Shown one piece after another: positions 1 to 7,347 of a DNA stretch of 64,000 nucleotides; positions within the stretch are counted from its first letter, which is position 1; each line of letters opens with the position of its first letter. The stretch comes from Mycobacterium sp. E1214 (GTDB lineage Bacteria > Actinomycetota > Actinomycetes > Mycobacteriales > Mycobacteriaceae). The translations under genes were made by a program, and so were the position numbers. Below the pieces are notes generated by a model. It saw only the letters and a list, made by a program, of their open reading frames with translations, was not told the origin of the DNA and searched no databases. The stretch lies in the NCBI RefSeq assembly GCF_001666755.1, contig NZ_LZJC01000020.1, positions 50,650-114,649 on the forward strand, written 5' to 3'.

Positions 1-909
1 ACCTACCGCGACGCGCGACCCGGCCTCATCGAGGCCGCGCTGCGACGCTCACAGCACCGGCCCACCGGCAACTGGTATGCCTTCGCGGCGAGCCGCGACG
101 TGCGGCCCGGGCGACCGTTCGGCGCCCGCGTGGCGGGCGTCGAGCTGGTGGCCTGGCGCGACGATCAGCGGCGGCTGTGCGTCGGGCCGCGCAGCTGCCC
201 CCATCTGGGCGCAGACCTCGCGACCGGGATCGTGCACCGCGGCACCCTGATCTGCCGGTGGCACGGCTTGGCCCTCGACGGGCACGACCGCGAATTCGGC
301 TGGACCCCGCTGCCCAGCCACGATGACGGCGCCCTGGCCTGGGTGCGGCTGGACACGATCGGCGGCGAGGATCCGCTGCCGCAGCCGGTGATCCCCGACC
401 GGCCGGCCGGCGCGACCCTGGCCGCGGTGGCGCGGGTGGACGGAGTCTGCGAGCCGGTCGACATCATCGCCAACCGGCTCGACCCCTGGCACGGCGCGTG
501 GTTTCACCCCTACTCGTTCACCCGCCTTGACGTGCTGAGCACGCCGACCGAGGACGCCGATCACTTCTTGGTGGCGGTGACCTTCAAGATGGGGCGCCTC
601 GGCGTGCCGGTCATCGCCGAGTTCACCTGCCCCGAGGCGCGCACCATCGTGATGCGCATCGTCGACGGGGAAGGGGTCGGCAGCACCGTCGAAACCCACG
701 CCACGCCGCTGGGAGCGGGCACGGACGGACATCCGCGGACCGCGGTGCTCGAGGCCACCATCGCGCATTCGGAGCGACCGGGTTTCGCGCGGGCAACGCG
801 GATGGCGCCGCTGATCGCGCCGTTCATGCGCTACGCGGCCGCCCGGCTATGGCGCGACGACCTCACCTACGCCGAACGCCGATATCAGGTCCGCGCCGGC
901 CTCGCCTAG
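1..909 (+). CDS. Rieske [2Fe-2S] oxygenase-like protein, 5' end outside window
   Basis: The frame is open from base 1, so the gene starts upstream of the window. The GTG at 100 lies inside the protein. A Rieske cluster motif is plain: C-P-H at 196-204 and C-R-W-H at 253-264. Further on, the stretch reading D-P-W-H-G-A-W-F-H fits the D-x2-H-x4-H mononuclear iron site of Rieske non-heme oxygenases, which argues for an oxygenase and not just a ferredoxin. Proteins of this type (DUF5914) recur in actinobacterial carotenoid clusters, so a carotenoid-modifying role is likely from context (fni, MMPL, TspO and photolyase nearby). The substrate is unknown. Confidence 0.85.
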   Translation, partial: TYRDARPGLIEAALRRSQHRPTGNWYAFAASRDVRPGRPFGARVAGVELVAWRDDQRRLCVGPRSCPHLGADLATGIVHRGTLICRWHGLALDGHDREFGWTPLPSHDDGALAWVRLDTIGGEDPLPQPVIPDRPAGATLAAVARVDGVCEPVDIIANRLDPWHGAWFHPYSFTRLDVLSTPTEDADHFLVAVTFKMGRLGVPVIAEFTCPEARTIVMRIVDGEGVGSTVETHATPLGAGTDGHPRTAVLEATIAHSERPGFARATRMAPLIAPFMRYAAARLWRDDLTYAERRYQVRAGLA

Positions 910-993
910 CGCGGCGACCCCGCGCGGGCGTGGGACACTCGAGACATCACCGCCCGCACCGACTCCGCCGCACCCCAGCGCTACACCGCCGCC

Positions 994-1389
994 GTGCTAG
1001 CGACCGCCGGCGCGCATTTCGCCTACCTGCTCTACATCCCGGCCGGGGGCCTGCTCGCGCTGCGCTGGCCGCGCACGCTGATCGCCCACGTCGCCGCCGT
1101 CGCCTGGGGCGTCGCCGTCGTCACGCTGCCGCTGCGTTGCCCGCTGACCACGCTGGAGGATTGGGCGCGCCGCCGAGCGGGGCTCGAGCCACTGCCGCCC
1201 GCGGGGTTCATCGACCGCTACGTCGAGGGCCGGTGGCTGCCGACGGGCCGCGTCGGCGTGGCGCAGGCCGCGGCGTTCGCCGCGGCCGCCGCCTCATGGG
1301 GCGTGCTCGCCGCCCGGCGTCGACGCGACGGGGGCCGCGGGCGGGGCGGCGACAGCGAGGTCGGTCGTGGCCGGCGCCTGGCCGGCTGA
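994..1389 (+). CDS. DUF2784 family small membrane protein
   Basis: This is a 131-residue protein with three or four hydrophobic segments. The C-P-L-T-T-L-E motif around residues 49-55 is typical of DUF2784 proteins, whose function is unknown. The first available start is GTG 994, 84 bases after the Rieske gene. The last 20 residues are Arg/Gly-rich and overlap the opposite-strand gene at 1294-1545, so the true C-terminus may carry little function. It is probably expressed with the upstream Rieske gene. Confidence 0.65.
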   Translation: MLATAGAHFAYLLYIPAGGLLALRWPRTLIAHVAAVAWGVAVVTLPLRCPLTTLEDWARRRAGLEPLPPAGFIDRYVEGRWLPTGRVGVAQAAAFAAAAASWGVLAARRRRDGGRGRGGDSEVGRGRRLAG

Positions 1390-1545
1390 GCGCCGCCACA
1401 GCAGCCAGCCCGCCGCGGCCAGCAGGACCGCCAACAGCAGCACCGTCGGCCACAGGGCCAGCTCCGCCAACCAGAGCCGCCGCTGCCACTTCATCAGCCG
1501 TCGTTCGCCACGGCGCACGCGCCGGGACGTCTCCACGAGATTCAT
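1294..1545 (-). CDS. small single-pass membrane protein
   Basis: The 83-residue product has a basic N-terminus (about residues 1-25, several Arg and Lys), one strong transmembrane helix (about residues 26-49) ending in W-R-R, and an Ala/Pro-rich tail. I do not recognise a family. The convincing amphipathic-then-hydrophobic layout argues that it is real. Its 3' end overlaps the DUF2784 gene on the other strand by 96 bases. Confidence 0.5.
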   Translation of the reverse strand: MNLVETSRRVRRGERRLMKWQRRLWLAELALWPTVLLLAVLLAAAGWLLWRRSAGQAPATTDLAVAAPPAAPVASTPGGEHAP

Positions 1546-1642
1546 CGCTCATCTAAGTACCCGCGTTGGCCTTGTTCAAACGGCGCCCAGGCGCCGGACC
1601 GCGAAGGGGTTTGACCGGCCCGATTGGCGGCTAGTCAGCATC

Positions 1643-1933
1643 ATGAACACCAAATCGCCCGCTTCCTCCCGGGCCGCGGATCACCCCTTCACGCGGCTGG
1701 CGGCCGCGTGGTGGGCGCTCGTCGTCGGCCTGGTCATCCTCATCGCCCTGCTCGTCTTCGTCGCCCAGAACACCGAGTCCGTCGCCGTGCACTTCCTCGG
1801 CTTCGACTGGAGCCTGCCGGTCGGCGTCGGGTATCTGCTGGCCGCGGTCGCCGGCGCGACCACCACCGTGCTGGTCGGCGCGGCCCGGATGATCCAGCTG
1901 CGCCGCGCCTCCCGCCGCACCGCTGCCCGCTGA
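1643..1933 (+). CDS. LapA-domain (DUF1049) membrane protein
   Basis: The product has 96 residues and two transmembrane segments (about 24-46 and 59-81). Between them lies the motif with Q-N and V-x-F-x-G typical of the lipopolysaccharide assembly protein A domain. Mycobacteria lack LPS, and homologues there are small inner-membrane proteins of unknown role. ATG 1643 follows an upstream GGTTT (1608-1612) and GGCTAG (1629-1634), which is a weak match to a SigF-type promoter that would make the mRNA nearly leaderless. Confidence 0.75.
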   Translation: MNTKSPASSRAADHPFTRLAAAWWALVVGLVILIALLVFVAQNTESVAVHFLGFDWSLPVGVGYLLAAVAGATTTVLVGAARMIQLRRASRRTAAR

Positions 1934-2009
1934 GCGGGCCGGGTCCCGAGCGCGCCCTAGCCGGCGCGCCAATAGTTCATTTTCTTAATCACTTTGTCGG
2001 TGCCGTCAC

Positions 2010-2035
2010 GGTTCGGTGCGCGCCGCAGCGGGAAT
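2010..2035 (+). promoter_or_regulatory. candidate SigF-type promoter for the DUF2867 operon
   Basis: GGTTC (2010-2014), a 15-base spacer, then GGGAAT (2030-2035) resembles the mycobacterial SigF consensus (GGTTT, 15-17 bases, GGGWAT). Transcription would begin about base 2042, leaving a short leader with the GGGAGGA ribosome site at 2052-2058. This is inferred from the pattern only. Confidence 0.45.
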
Positions 2036-2063
2036 GCTCGACACGACATGCGGGAGGAATGCA

Positions 2064-3536
2064 ATGAGTAAACGCTGCGTCGTGTTCGGTGCCACCGGCT
2101 ACCTGGGCACCCGGCTGGTTCCGCAGCTGTTGGCGGCCGGGCACAGCGTGCGCGTGCTGGCGCGCACCCCGGAGAAGCTCGACGGCGTCGCCTGGCACGA
2201 CGAGGCGGAGATCGTGCAGGGCGACGTCAGCGATCGGGCCAGCGTGGCACGGGCCCTCGACGGCCAGGACGTCCTCTACTACCTGGTGCACTCGCTGATG
2301 CGGCCCGACTTCGTGGAGTTCGACGACCGCGCGGCGCACACCGTGGCCGAGGCCGCCGCCCGGGCCGGGCTGTCCCGCATCGTCTACGTCGGCGGCATCA
2401 TCCCCGCAGGGCAGGAGTTATCCGATCACCTCGCCTCCCGCCAGCAGGTCGGCCAGGTGCTGCTCGACTCCGGCGTGCCGACCGTCGAACTGCGCGCGGC
2501 CGCGATCATCGGCGCGGGTTCGGCGAGCTTTGAGATGTTGCGCTATCTCACCGAACGACTGCCGCTGATCGTCACGCCGCGGTGGCTGCGCACCCGCGTA
2601 CAGCCCATCGCGGTGCGCGACGTCCTCTACTACCTGGAGCATTCGGCGGACTTACCGGCCGAAGTCAACCGTCCCTTCGATATCGGCGGGCCCGACCGCT
2701 TCACCTACAGCGAGATGATCCGCAAGTACGCCGCGGTCGCGGGCCTGCCGCGCCGGCCCACCCTGCCGGTACCGCTGCTGAGTCCCCAGCTCTCCGCGCC
2801 GGCCGTCGACCTGATCACCCCGATTCCGAGGCAACTGGCCGTGTCGCTGATGGAGTCGTTGGAAAACGACGTGGTGTGCGCCGACCACGACATCGCCCGC
2901 CACATCCCGGACCCCGAGGGCGGGTTGACCCACTACGAGGAGGCCGTCGAACTGGCCCTGGCGCACGTGCGCGAAAAGGACCTGCAGACGCGATGGTCGA
3001 GCGCCGACACCAACGGCGCCCCCTCCCAGCCGCTGCCGACCGACCCGGAGTGGGCCGGCGGATCCCTCTACGAGGACACCCGGCAACGTCACAGCCGCGC
3101 CGACCCCGCCACGCTGTGGCGCGCCATCGAAACCGCCGCGGCGGAACGGAATTGGTCCGCATTGCCATGGGAATGGCCGGTGCGGGGCTGGATCAACAGC
3201 GTCCTCGCCGGCATCCGGCCGCGGCGGCGCCCGCTCGACGGGAAGGCCCTGCACGAGGGCGAGGCGCTCGACTGGTGGCGGGTGGAGCACATCGACGCAC
3301 CGCGGCTGCTGCGGCTGCGGGCCGACATCCCCCTGCCGGGGCGCCTGTGGCTCGAGCTGTCCGCCACCCCCGACGAGAACGGCGGCTCGCTGTACCGGCA
3401 GCGGGCGTTCTTCCAACCCTACGGGCTTGCCGGGCAACTGTTCTGGGCCGCGTCGGCGCCGTATCGCGACGCGGTATTCGGTGGGATCGCGCGCGACGTG
3501 ACCGCCACCGCCCGGGTTGCCGAGACCGCGGCCTGA
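2064..3536 (+). CDS. NAD(P)-binding DUF2867 SDR-like protein
   Basis: The 490-residue product has an N-terminal atypical short-chain dehydrogenase domain (about 1-290) with the nucleotide-binding motif G-A-T-G-Y-L-G at residues 8-14. A DUF2867 domain fills the C-terminal half (about 320-480). ATG 2064 has a strong ribosome site (GGGAGGA, 2052-2058). The substrate is not known. Members often sit in actinobacterial carotenoid and photolyase neighbourhoods. DUF2945 and DUF3140 genes follow within 35 and 15 bases and probably form an operon behind the SigF-type promoter at 2010. Confidence 0.85.
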   Translation: MSKRCVVFGATGYLGTRLVPQLLAAGHSVRVLARTPEKLDGVAWHDEAEIVQGDVSDRASVARALDGQDVLYYLVHSLMRPDFVEFDDRAAHTVAEAAARAGLSRIVYVGGIIPAGQELSDHLASRQQVGQVLLDSGVPTVELRAAAIIGAGSASFEMLRYLTERLPLIVTPRWLRTRVQPIAVRDVLYYLEHSADLPAEVNRPFDIGGPDRFTYSEMIRKYAAVAGLPRRPTLPVPLLSPQLSAPAVDLITPIPRQLAVSLMESLENDVVCADHDIARHIPDPEGGLTHYEEAVELALAHVREKDLQTRWSSADTNGAPSQPLPTDPEWAGGSLYEDTRQRHSRADPATLWRAIETAAAERNWSALPWEWPVRGWINSVLAGIRPRRRPLDGKALHEGEALDWWRVEHIDAPRLLRLRADIPLPGRLWLELSATPDENGGSLYRQRAFFQPYGLAGQLFWAASAPYRDAVFGGIARDVTATARVAETAA

Positions 3537-3570
3537 CCGCGGCGGTGACACAACACGAAGAGGAGTTGGC

Positions 3571-3786
3571 ATGAGTGACAAGACGTTTCGCAAGGGCGAC
3601 AAAGTCGAGTGGAAGAGCCACGGCAACACCGTGGAAGGCAAGGTCGAGGAGAAGATCACCTCGGACACCGAGGCCGCCGGCCGCACGGTGCGCGCGTCGA
3701 AGGACGAGCCGCAGTACCGTGTCGTCAGCGACAAGACGGGCGCGGACGCCGTACACAAGCCGAGCGCGCTGCGCCCCGCCGACTGA
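3571..3786 (+). CDS. DUF2945 (HVA1 family, Tudor-like) small protein
   Basis: This is a small hydrophilic protein of 71 residues. It starts with F-R-K-G-D-K-V-E-W and continues G-N-T-V-E-G-K-V, the SH3/Tudor-like fold signature of the HVA1 family. ATG 3571 has GAAGAGGAG just upstream. The function is unknown, but members are often stress-associated. It is the second gene of the probable three-gene operon starting at 2064. Confidence 0.85.
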   Translation: MSDKTFRKGDKVEWKSHGNTVEGKVEEKITSDTEAAGRTVRASKDEPQYRVVSDKTGADAVHKPSALRPAD

Positions 3787-3801
3787 TCGCGCAGATCAGC
3801 G

Positions 3802-4134
3802 ATGGCCGCCGACGACGACACCACCTGGCGCGAGTTCCACGACACTGTCAACATGACCGCGCGCGAGCTGCAGAAGTGGTTGACGAGCGACGAGTCCCGC
3901 AGCGTGGGACAGAAGAAGGGCGGCGACGAGTCGACGGGACACGCCAGCGGCCGCCGCATCGTCGACATCCTGCAGGCCAAGCGCGCCGATCTCACCGACG
4001 ACGACTACGCGCACATGCGCAAGGTGGTCGGGTACGCCAGACGGCACCTGGCGCAGCGGCCGCACGGCGACATCGACGAGAGCCCGTGGCGCTATTCGCT
4101 GATGAATTGGGGCCACGACCCGTCCAAATCCTGA
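3802..4134 (+). CDS. DUF3140 domain protein
   Basis: The product is a charged 110-residue protein. The W-x-E-F-x-x-x-V-N-M-T start, the S-V-G-Q-K-K block and the C-terminal W-R-Y-S-L-M-N-W-G-H-D-P are characteristic of DUF3140. The function is unknown. The family often pairs with DUF2945, as here, where the start lies 15 bases after that gene's stop. It probably belongs to the same stress-responsive operon. Confidence 0.85.
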   Translation: MAADDDTTWREFHDTVNMTARELQKWLTSDESRSVGQKKGGDESTGHASGRRIVDILQAKRADLTDDDYAHMRKVVGYARRHLAQRPHGDIDESPWRYSLMNWGHDPSKS

Positions 4135-4277
4135 CCCGCGACGGCGGCCGCCGCGCCGCCTTCGCGAGCATTCGCCGCGGTTGCCGTAGGCTGAGGGGCC
4201 ACCGACCGGACGAAACCGCCGGGACCAGCGTCGCCGACAACCCTGACCGGCGTCTCTGCCACGAAGGATGCGGGTAA

Positions 4278-4886
4278 GTGACCAAGCGCGGCGCTGTCAA
4301 CCAGCGACTGGATCGAGCCGAACTCGAGAAATTGATGTCGGCCGATTTGCGGATGATGACGGCCCAGTCCGACCACATCGGCCGACACTTCGCCCGGCAG
4401 AACAATGTCGGCGGCACCGACTTCCACGCCCTGCTGCACATCATGGTCGCCGAGACCGCCGGCACGCCCCTGACGGCCGCCCAGCTGCGTCGCCGCATGG
4501 ACGTCTCGCCCGCCGCCATCACCTACCTGGTGGACCGCATGATGGAGGCCGGCCACATTCGTCGCGAACCCGATCCCGAGGACAGGCGAAAGACGCTGCT
4601 GCGCTACGAGCACCCGGGGATGACCCTGGCTCGCAGCTTCTTTGCTCCGCTCGGCGCGCATCTGCACGCCGCCCTCGCGGATCTGCCGGACCGGGATCTT
4701 GCTGCGGCGCACCGTGTTTTCACCGCGATGATGGCGGCCATGGCGACGTTCGAGGCCGAACTCGCCGCGCCGGCACCCGAGGCGCCGGACAAGGGCGTCG
4801 ACACCAAGGCTGAACCCCGGGCCGACACCAAGGCCGCCGCCGCGACCGGTCCCGCGGCGAAAGGGCGGCGCCGCGCGGCTCGGTGA
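4278..4886 (+). CDS. MarR-family transcriptional regulator, CrtR-like candidate
   Basis: The protein has 202 residues. A winged helix-turn-helix lies at about residues 55-120, with T-A-A-Q-L-R-R-R-M-D as helix 2 and P-E-D-R-R-K as the wing. The last 45 residues are Ala/Pro/Lys-rich low complexity ending in basic residues, an unusual tail for MarR proteins. GTG 4278 follows a G-rich stretch. It lies tail-to-tail with the glycosyltransferase gene. In Corynebacterium glutamicum the MarR protein CrtR represses a carotenoid operon that includes an mmpL gene. The analogous role here, through the palindrome at 7305-7339, is inferred from context. Confidence 0.8.
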   Translation: MTKRGAVNQRLDRAELEKLMSADLRMMTAQSDHIGRHFARQNNVGGTDFHALLHIMVAETAGTPLTAAQLRRRMDVSPAAITYLVDRMMEAGHIRREPDPEDRRKTLLRYEHPGMTLARSFFAPLGAHLHAALADLPDRDLAAAHRVFTAMMAAMATFEAELAAPAPEAPDKGVDTKAEPRADTKAAAATGPAAKGRRRAAR

Positions 4887-4897
4887 CGCCCGTCACG

Positions 4898-6139
4898 CTA
4901 ACGAACGGGCCGGCCCGCCAGCGCCATTCGTTCGACGAGGTCTGCCCCGCGCGCCACGCCGCCGGTGGCGGCGAAGCCGGCGGCGACCCGGCGTGCGCCA
5001 TCGCCCATCGTCATCGCCGCGCGCACGCTGGTCCGTAGTCGCTCGGGCGTCAGCTTTTTGGCCGGTAGCCGGGTGCCGCACCCGGCAATCTCGACGCGGC
5101 GGGCCACCTCGGCCTGGTCCCGGGCGAAGGGCACCACGCAGACCGGCACGCCGCGGTCGAGGGCTTTCACCGTCGTCCCCATGCCGCCGTGCGTGACGGC
5201 GCAACAGGCCCGGTCCAGCACCGCGCCGTGCGGCACGAAGCGGCGCACGGTGGCGTTCGCGGGTCGGGGCAGCCCCGCGGGCACGCCCGCCGGAAACGTG
5301 GCCACGACGTGCACGTCCTCGTCGGCCAGGGCCTGCAACGCGACCCGGCCCAACGCCTCGTCGCACTGCCGTAGCGACGAGGTGTTGACCAGCACCACCG
5401 GGCGGTCGATCGCGGCCAGCCAGTCCGGCGTCGGCGCCGGGCGGGGCTCGAACGCGCAGGCGCCGATGTGCTGCACCAGGTTTCCCCATCCCGGATGCGA
5501 GTATTCGAAGGGCTCACCGCCGACGGCCAACACCAGCGGCGCCCGGCGCATCAGGGCGTCCACCGACGCGACCGGCGCCACCCCCAGGCCGGCGCGAATC
5601 TCGTTGATCGACGGCAACACCGGCCGGTCGAACAGGTGCCGGACAATCGGGCGCACCGAGGCGTCGCGGAACGCGCCCACGAGGCCCCGCAGGGGTCGGA
5701 ACCCCGGACCGAACGGCGGCACCCCGCGCGAGCGCAGGTAGGGCGTGAACGGCGAGAAGAGCAGCCACGGCGTGTCACCGGCCTCGGCCGCCGACAGCGC
5801 CCCCCAGCAGTTCGCGTCCACGATGACCGCGTCGGGCCGCACCGCCTCCACCGCCCGCCTCAGGTCGGCCACCTCCAGCGCCGCCCGCGCGCACAGCACG
5901 TCGATCGTTGACTTCAACACGCCCAACGCGTTTCGCGCCTGCCAGTCGCGCCCGGTGATCGCCTCGATGGCGGGGTCGACGGGTTCGGCGTACACACCGG
6001 CGGCCCGCATCGTCGCGACGCCGTCCGCCATGGTGCGCGCGTGCACCTCGTGGCCGCGGCGCACCAGCTCTTGCAGCAGCGCCCCGACCGGCAGCAGGTG
6101 CCCGAGGGCCGGTGAGCCGTACGCCAAGATGGCAGCCAC
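4898..6139 (-). CDS. UGT/MGT-type glycosyltransferase (GT1), possible carotenoid glycosyltransferase
   Basis: The 413-residue product has a GT-B fold. The N-terminal S-P-A-L-G-H-L-L-P loop binds acceptor. The C-terminal sugar-nucleotide signature H-G-G-M-G-T-T...P...F-A-R-D-Q-A sits at about residues 325-355. The architecture matches macrolide and zeaxanthin (CrtX-type) glycosyltransferases. The start lies 6 bases after the fni stop, so the two genes are almost certainly cotranscribed leftward. Glycosylating a carotenoid is the simplest reading of the setting. An alternative is glycosylation of another lipophilic secondary metabolite. Confidence 0.82.
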   Translation of the reverse strand: MAAILAYGSPALGHLLPVGALLQELVRRGHEVHARTMADGVATMRAAGVYAEPVDPAIEAITGRDWQARNALGVLKSTIDVLCARAALEVADLRRAVEAVRPDAVIVDANCWGALSAAEAGDTPWLLFSPFTPYLRSRGVPPFGPGFRPLRGLVGAFRDASVRPIVRHLFDRPVLPSINEIRAGLGVAPVASVDALMRRAPLVLAVGGEPFEYSHPGWGNLVQHIGACAFEPRPAPTPDWLAAIDRPVVLVNTSSLRQCDEALGRVALQALADEDVHVVATFPAGVPAGLPRPANATVRRFVPHGAVLDRACCAVTHGGMGTTVKALDRGVPVCVVPFARDQAEVARRVEIAGCGTRLPAKKLTPERLRTSVRAAMTMGDGARRVAAGFAATGGVARGADLVERMALAGRPVR

Positions 6140-6145
6140 GAGAGG

Positions 6146-7171
6146 TTAAGCGGTGGGGCGGACGCGGACGTCGCGCAGTTCGGCGAGCGTGGCGGCCCCG
6201 CAGCCGTGCAGGCAGACGCGCAGCTCGTCGATGAACGGTTGAAGCCAATCCACAACTGACGCAGCGGATTCGATGGCGGCTGGCAGCAGCGGGCGGGCCA
6301 CCGCGACGACGTCGGCGCCCAGCGCGATCGCCTTAGCCGCGTCCATGCCGGTACGGATGCCGCCCGAGGCCACCAGCGGCACGTCGGGCAGTACCTCGCG
6401 CACCTCCACGATGGCGCGCGCGGTCGGCACGCCCCAGTCGGCCAGGTGCGGGTGCCGCAGTTCCCCGTAGCGCACGAACTGCTCCACCCGCGACCACGAG
6501 GTGCCACCGGCCCCGGCGACGTCGATGCCGGCCACCGGCAACTCCCCTTGCACCGCAACGAGTTCCGCGGCGGCGGCGCCGCCGATGCCGTGGCCGACCT
6601 CCTTGAGCAACACCGGATAGTTCAGTGCGCCGGCTACCTCCCGCAGCCTGCCCAGCGATCCGGAGAAGTCGGTGTCACCGTTGTGCTGGATGGCTTCCTG
6701 CAACGGATTGGTGTGCACCGCAAGCGCGTCGGCGCCCACCCGGTCGAGGGCCTTCTCCAGATCCGGCACCGCGCCCTGGCGCAACTGCGCCAGGCCGATG
6801 TTGCCGAACAGCAGGACATCCGGAGCCACGTCCCGCACGGTGAAGCTGTCCGCGGCCCGCTCGCCCAGCGCGCTGTCGAGCATGATGCGCTGGGAGCCCA
6901 GCATCATGCCGACGCCCAATTCCTGTGCCGCCGCGGCCAGATTGCGGTTGATCGTCGCGGACAACTCCGCGCCGCCGGTCATCGCCCCGATCAACACCGG
7001 TGCCCGCAGGTTGGCCCCGAAGAATTTGGCGGACAAGTCGATATCGCCCAGGCAGGTCTGCGTCAGGGCGTTGTACGGCAGGGCGTAGGCGTCCAACCCG
7101 GTGCTGACGCCGTCGTATTCGACCCGCTCGGTCAGGCACACGTCGATGTGCCGCCGCTTACGGGTCGTCAT
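6146..7171 (-). CDS. fni: type 2 isopentenyl-diphosphate delta-isomerase
   Basis: This is the FMN- and NADPH-dependent enzyme that interconverts IPP and DMAPP, supplying the starter unit for isoprenoid and carotenoid synthesis. The 341-residue length is usual. The start [10 protein letters not shown] is the family's N-terminal signature and fixes ATG 7171 against longer readings. G-A-M-T-G-G, H-x-N-P-L-Q-E, and the glycine-rich G-x-G-G-T and S-G-G-I-R-T-G FMN-phosphate loops are present. It is first in the fni-glycosyltransferase pair and divergent from mmpL, with the palindrome at 7305-7339 between them. Confidence 0.95.
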   Translation of the reverse strand: MTTRKRRHIDVCLTERVEYDGVSTGLDAYALPYNALTQTCLGDIDLSAKFFGANLRAPVLIGAMTGGAELSATINRNLAAAAQELGVGMMLGSQRIMLDSALGERAADSFTVRDVAPDVLLFGNIGLAQLRQGAVPDLEKALDRVGADALAVHTNPLQEAIQHNGDTDFSGSLGRLREVAGALNYPVLLKEVGHGIGGAAAAELVAVQGELPVAGIDVAGAGGTSWSRVEQFVRYGELRHPHLADWGVPTARAIVEVREVLPDVPLVASGGIRTGMDAAKAIALGADVVAVARPLLPAAIESAASVVDWLQPFIDELRVCLHGCGAATLAELRDVRVRPTA

Positions 7172-7304
7172 CGTGCCCCGGTCGGCCGTCACAGCGCACC
7201 TCCCGGGCCGGCGAACCCCCGCCGCCTCGCTTGCATACTGACCATAGTGCCCCCTTCCGCGCCCCTCCACGCATGCGCGCGTCGACCGGATCGTTCCTCA
7301 CCAT

Positions 7305-7339
7305 CATTTCAGTTGATTAATGATTAACAAACTGAAATG
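7305..7339. promoter_or_regulatory. 35-bp near-perfect palindrome, probable MarR operator
   Basis: The outer arms CATTTCAGTT (7305-7314) and AACTGAAATG (7330-7339) are perfect inverted repeats. A nested TTAAT-G-ATTAA (7317-7327) shares the same axis at 7322, and only two paired positions mismatch. The element is A/T-rich in a G+C-rich genome. It ends 8 bases before the mmpL start and lies 134 bases upstream of fni, so it could control both. Confidence 0.75.
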
Positions 7340-7347
7340 CTCGATGG

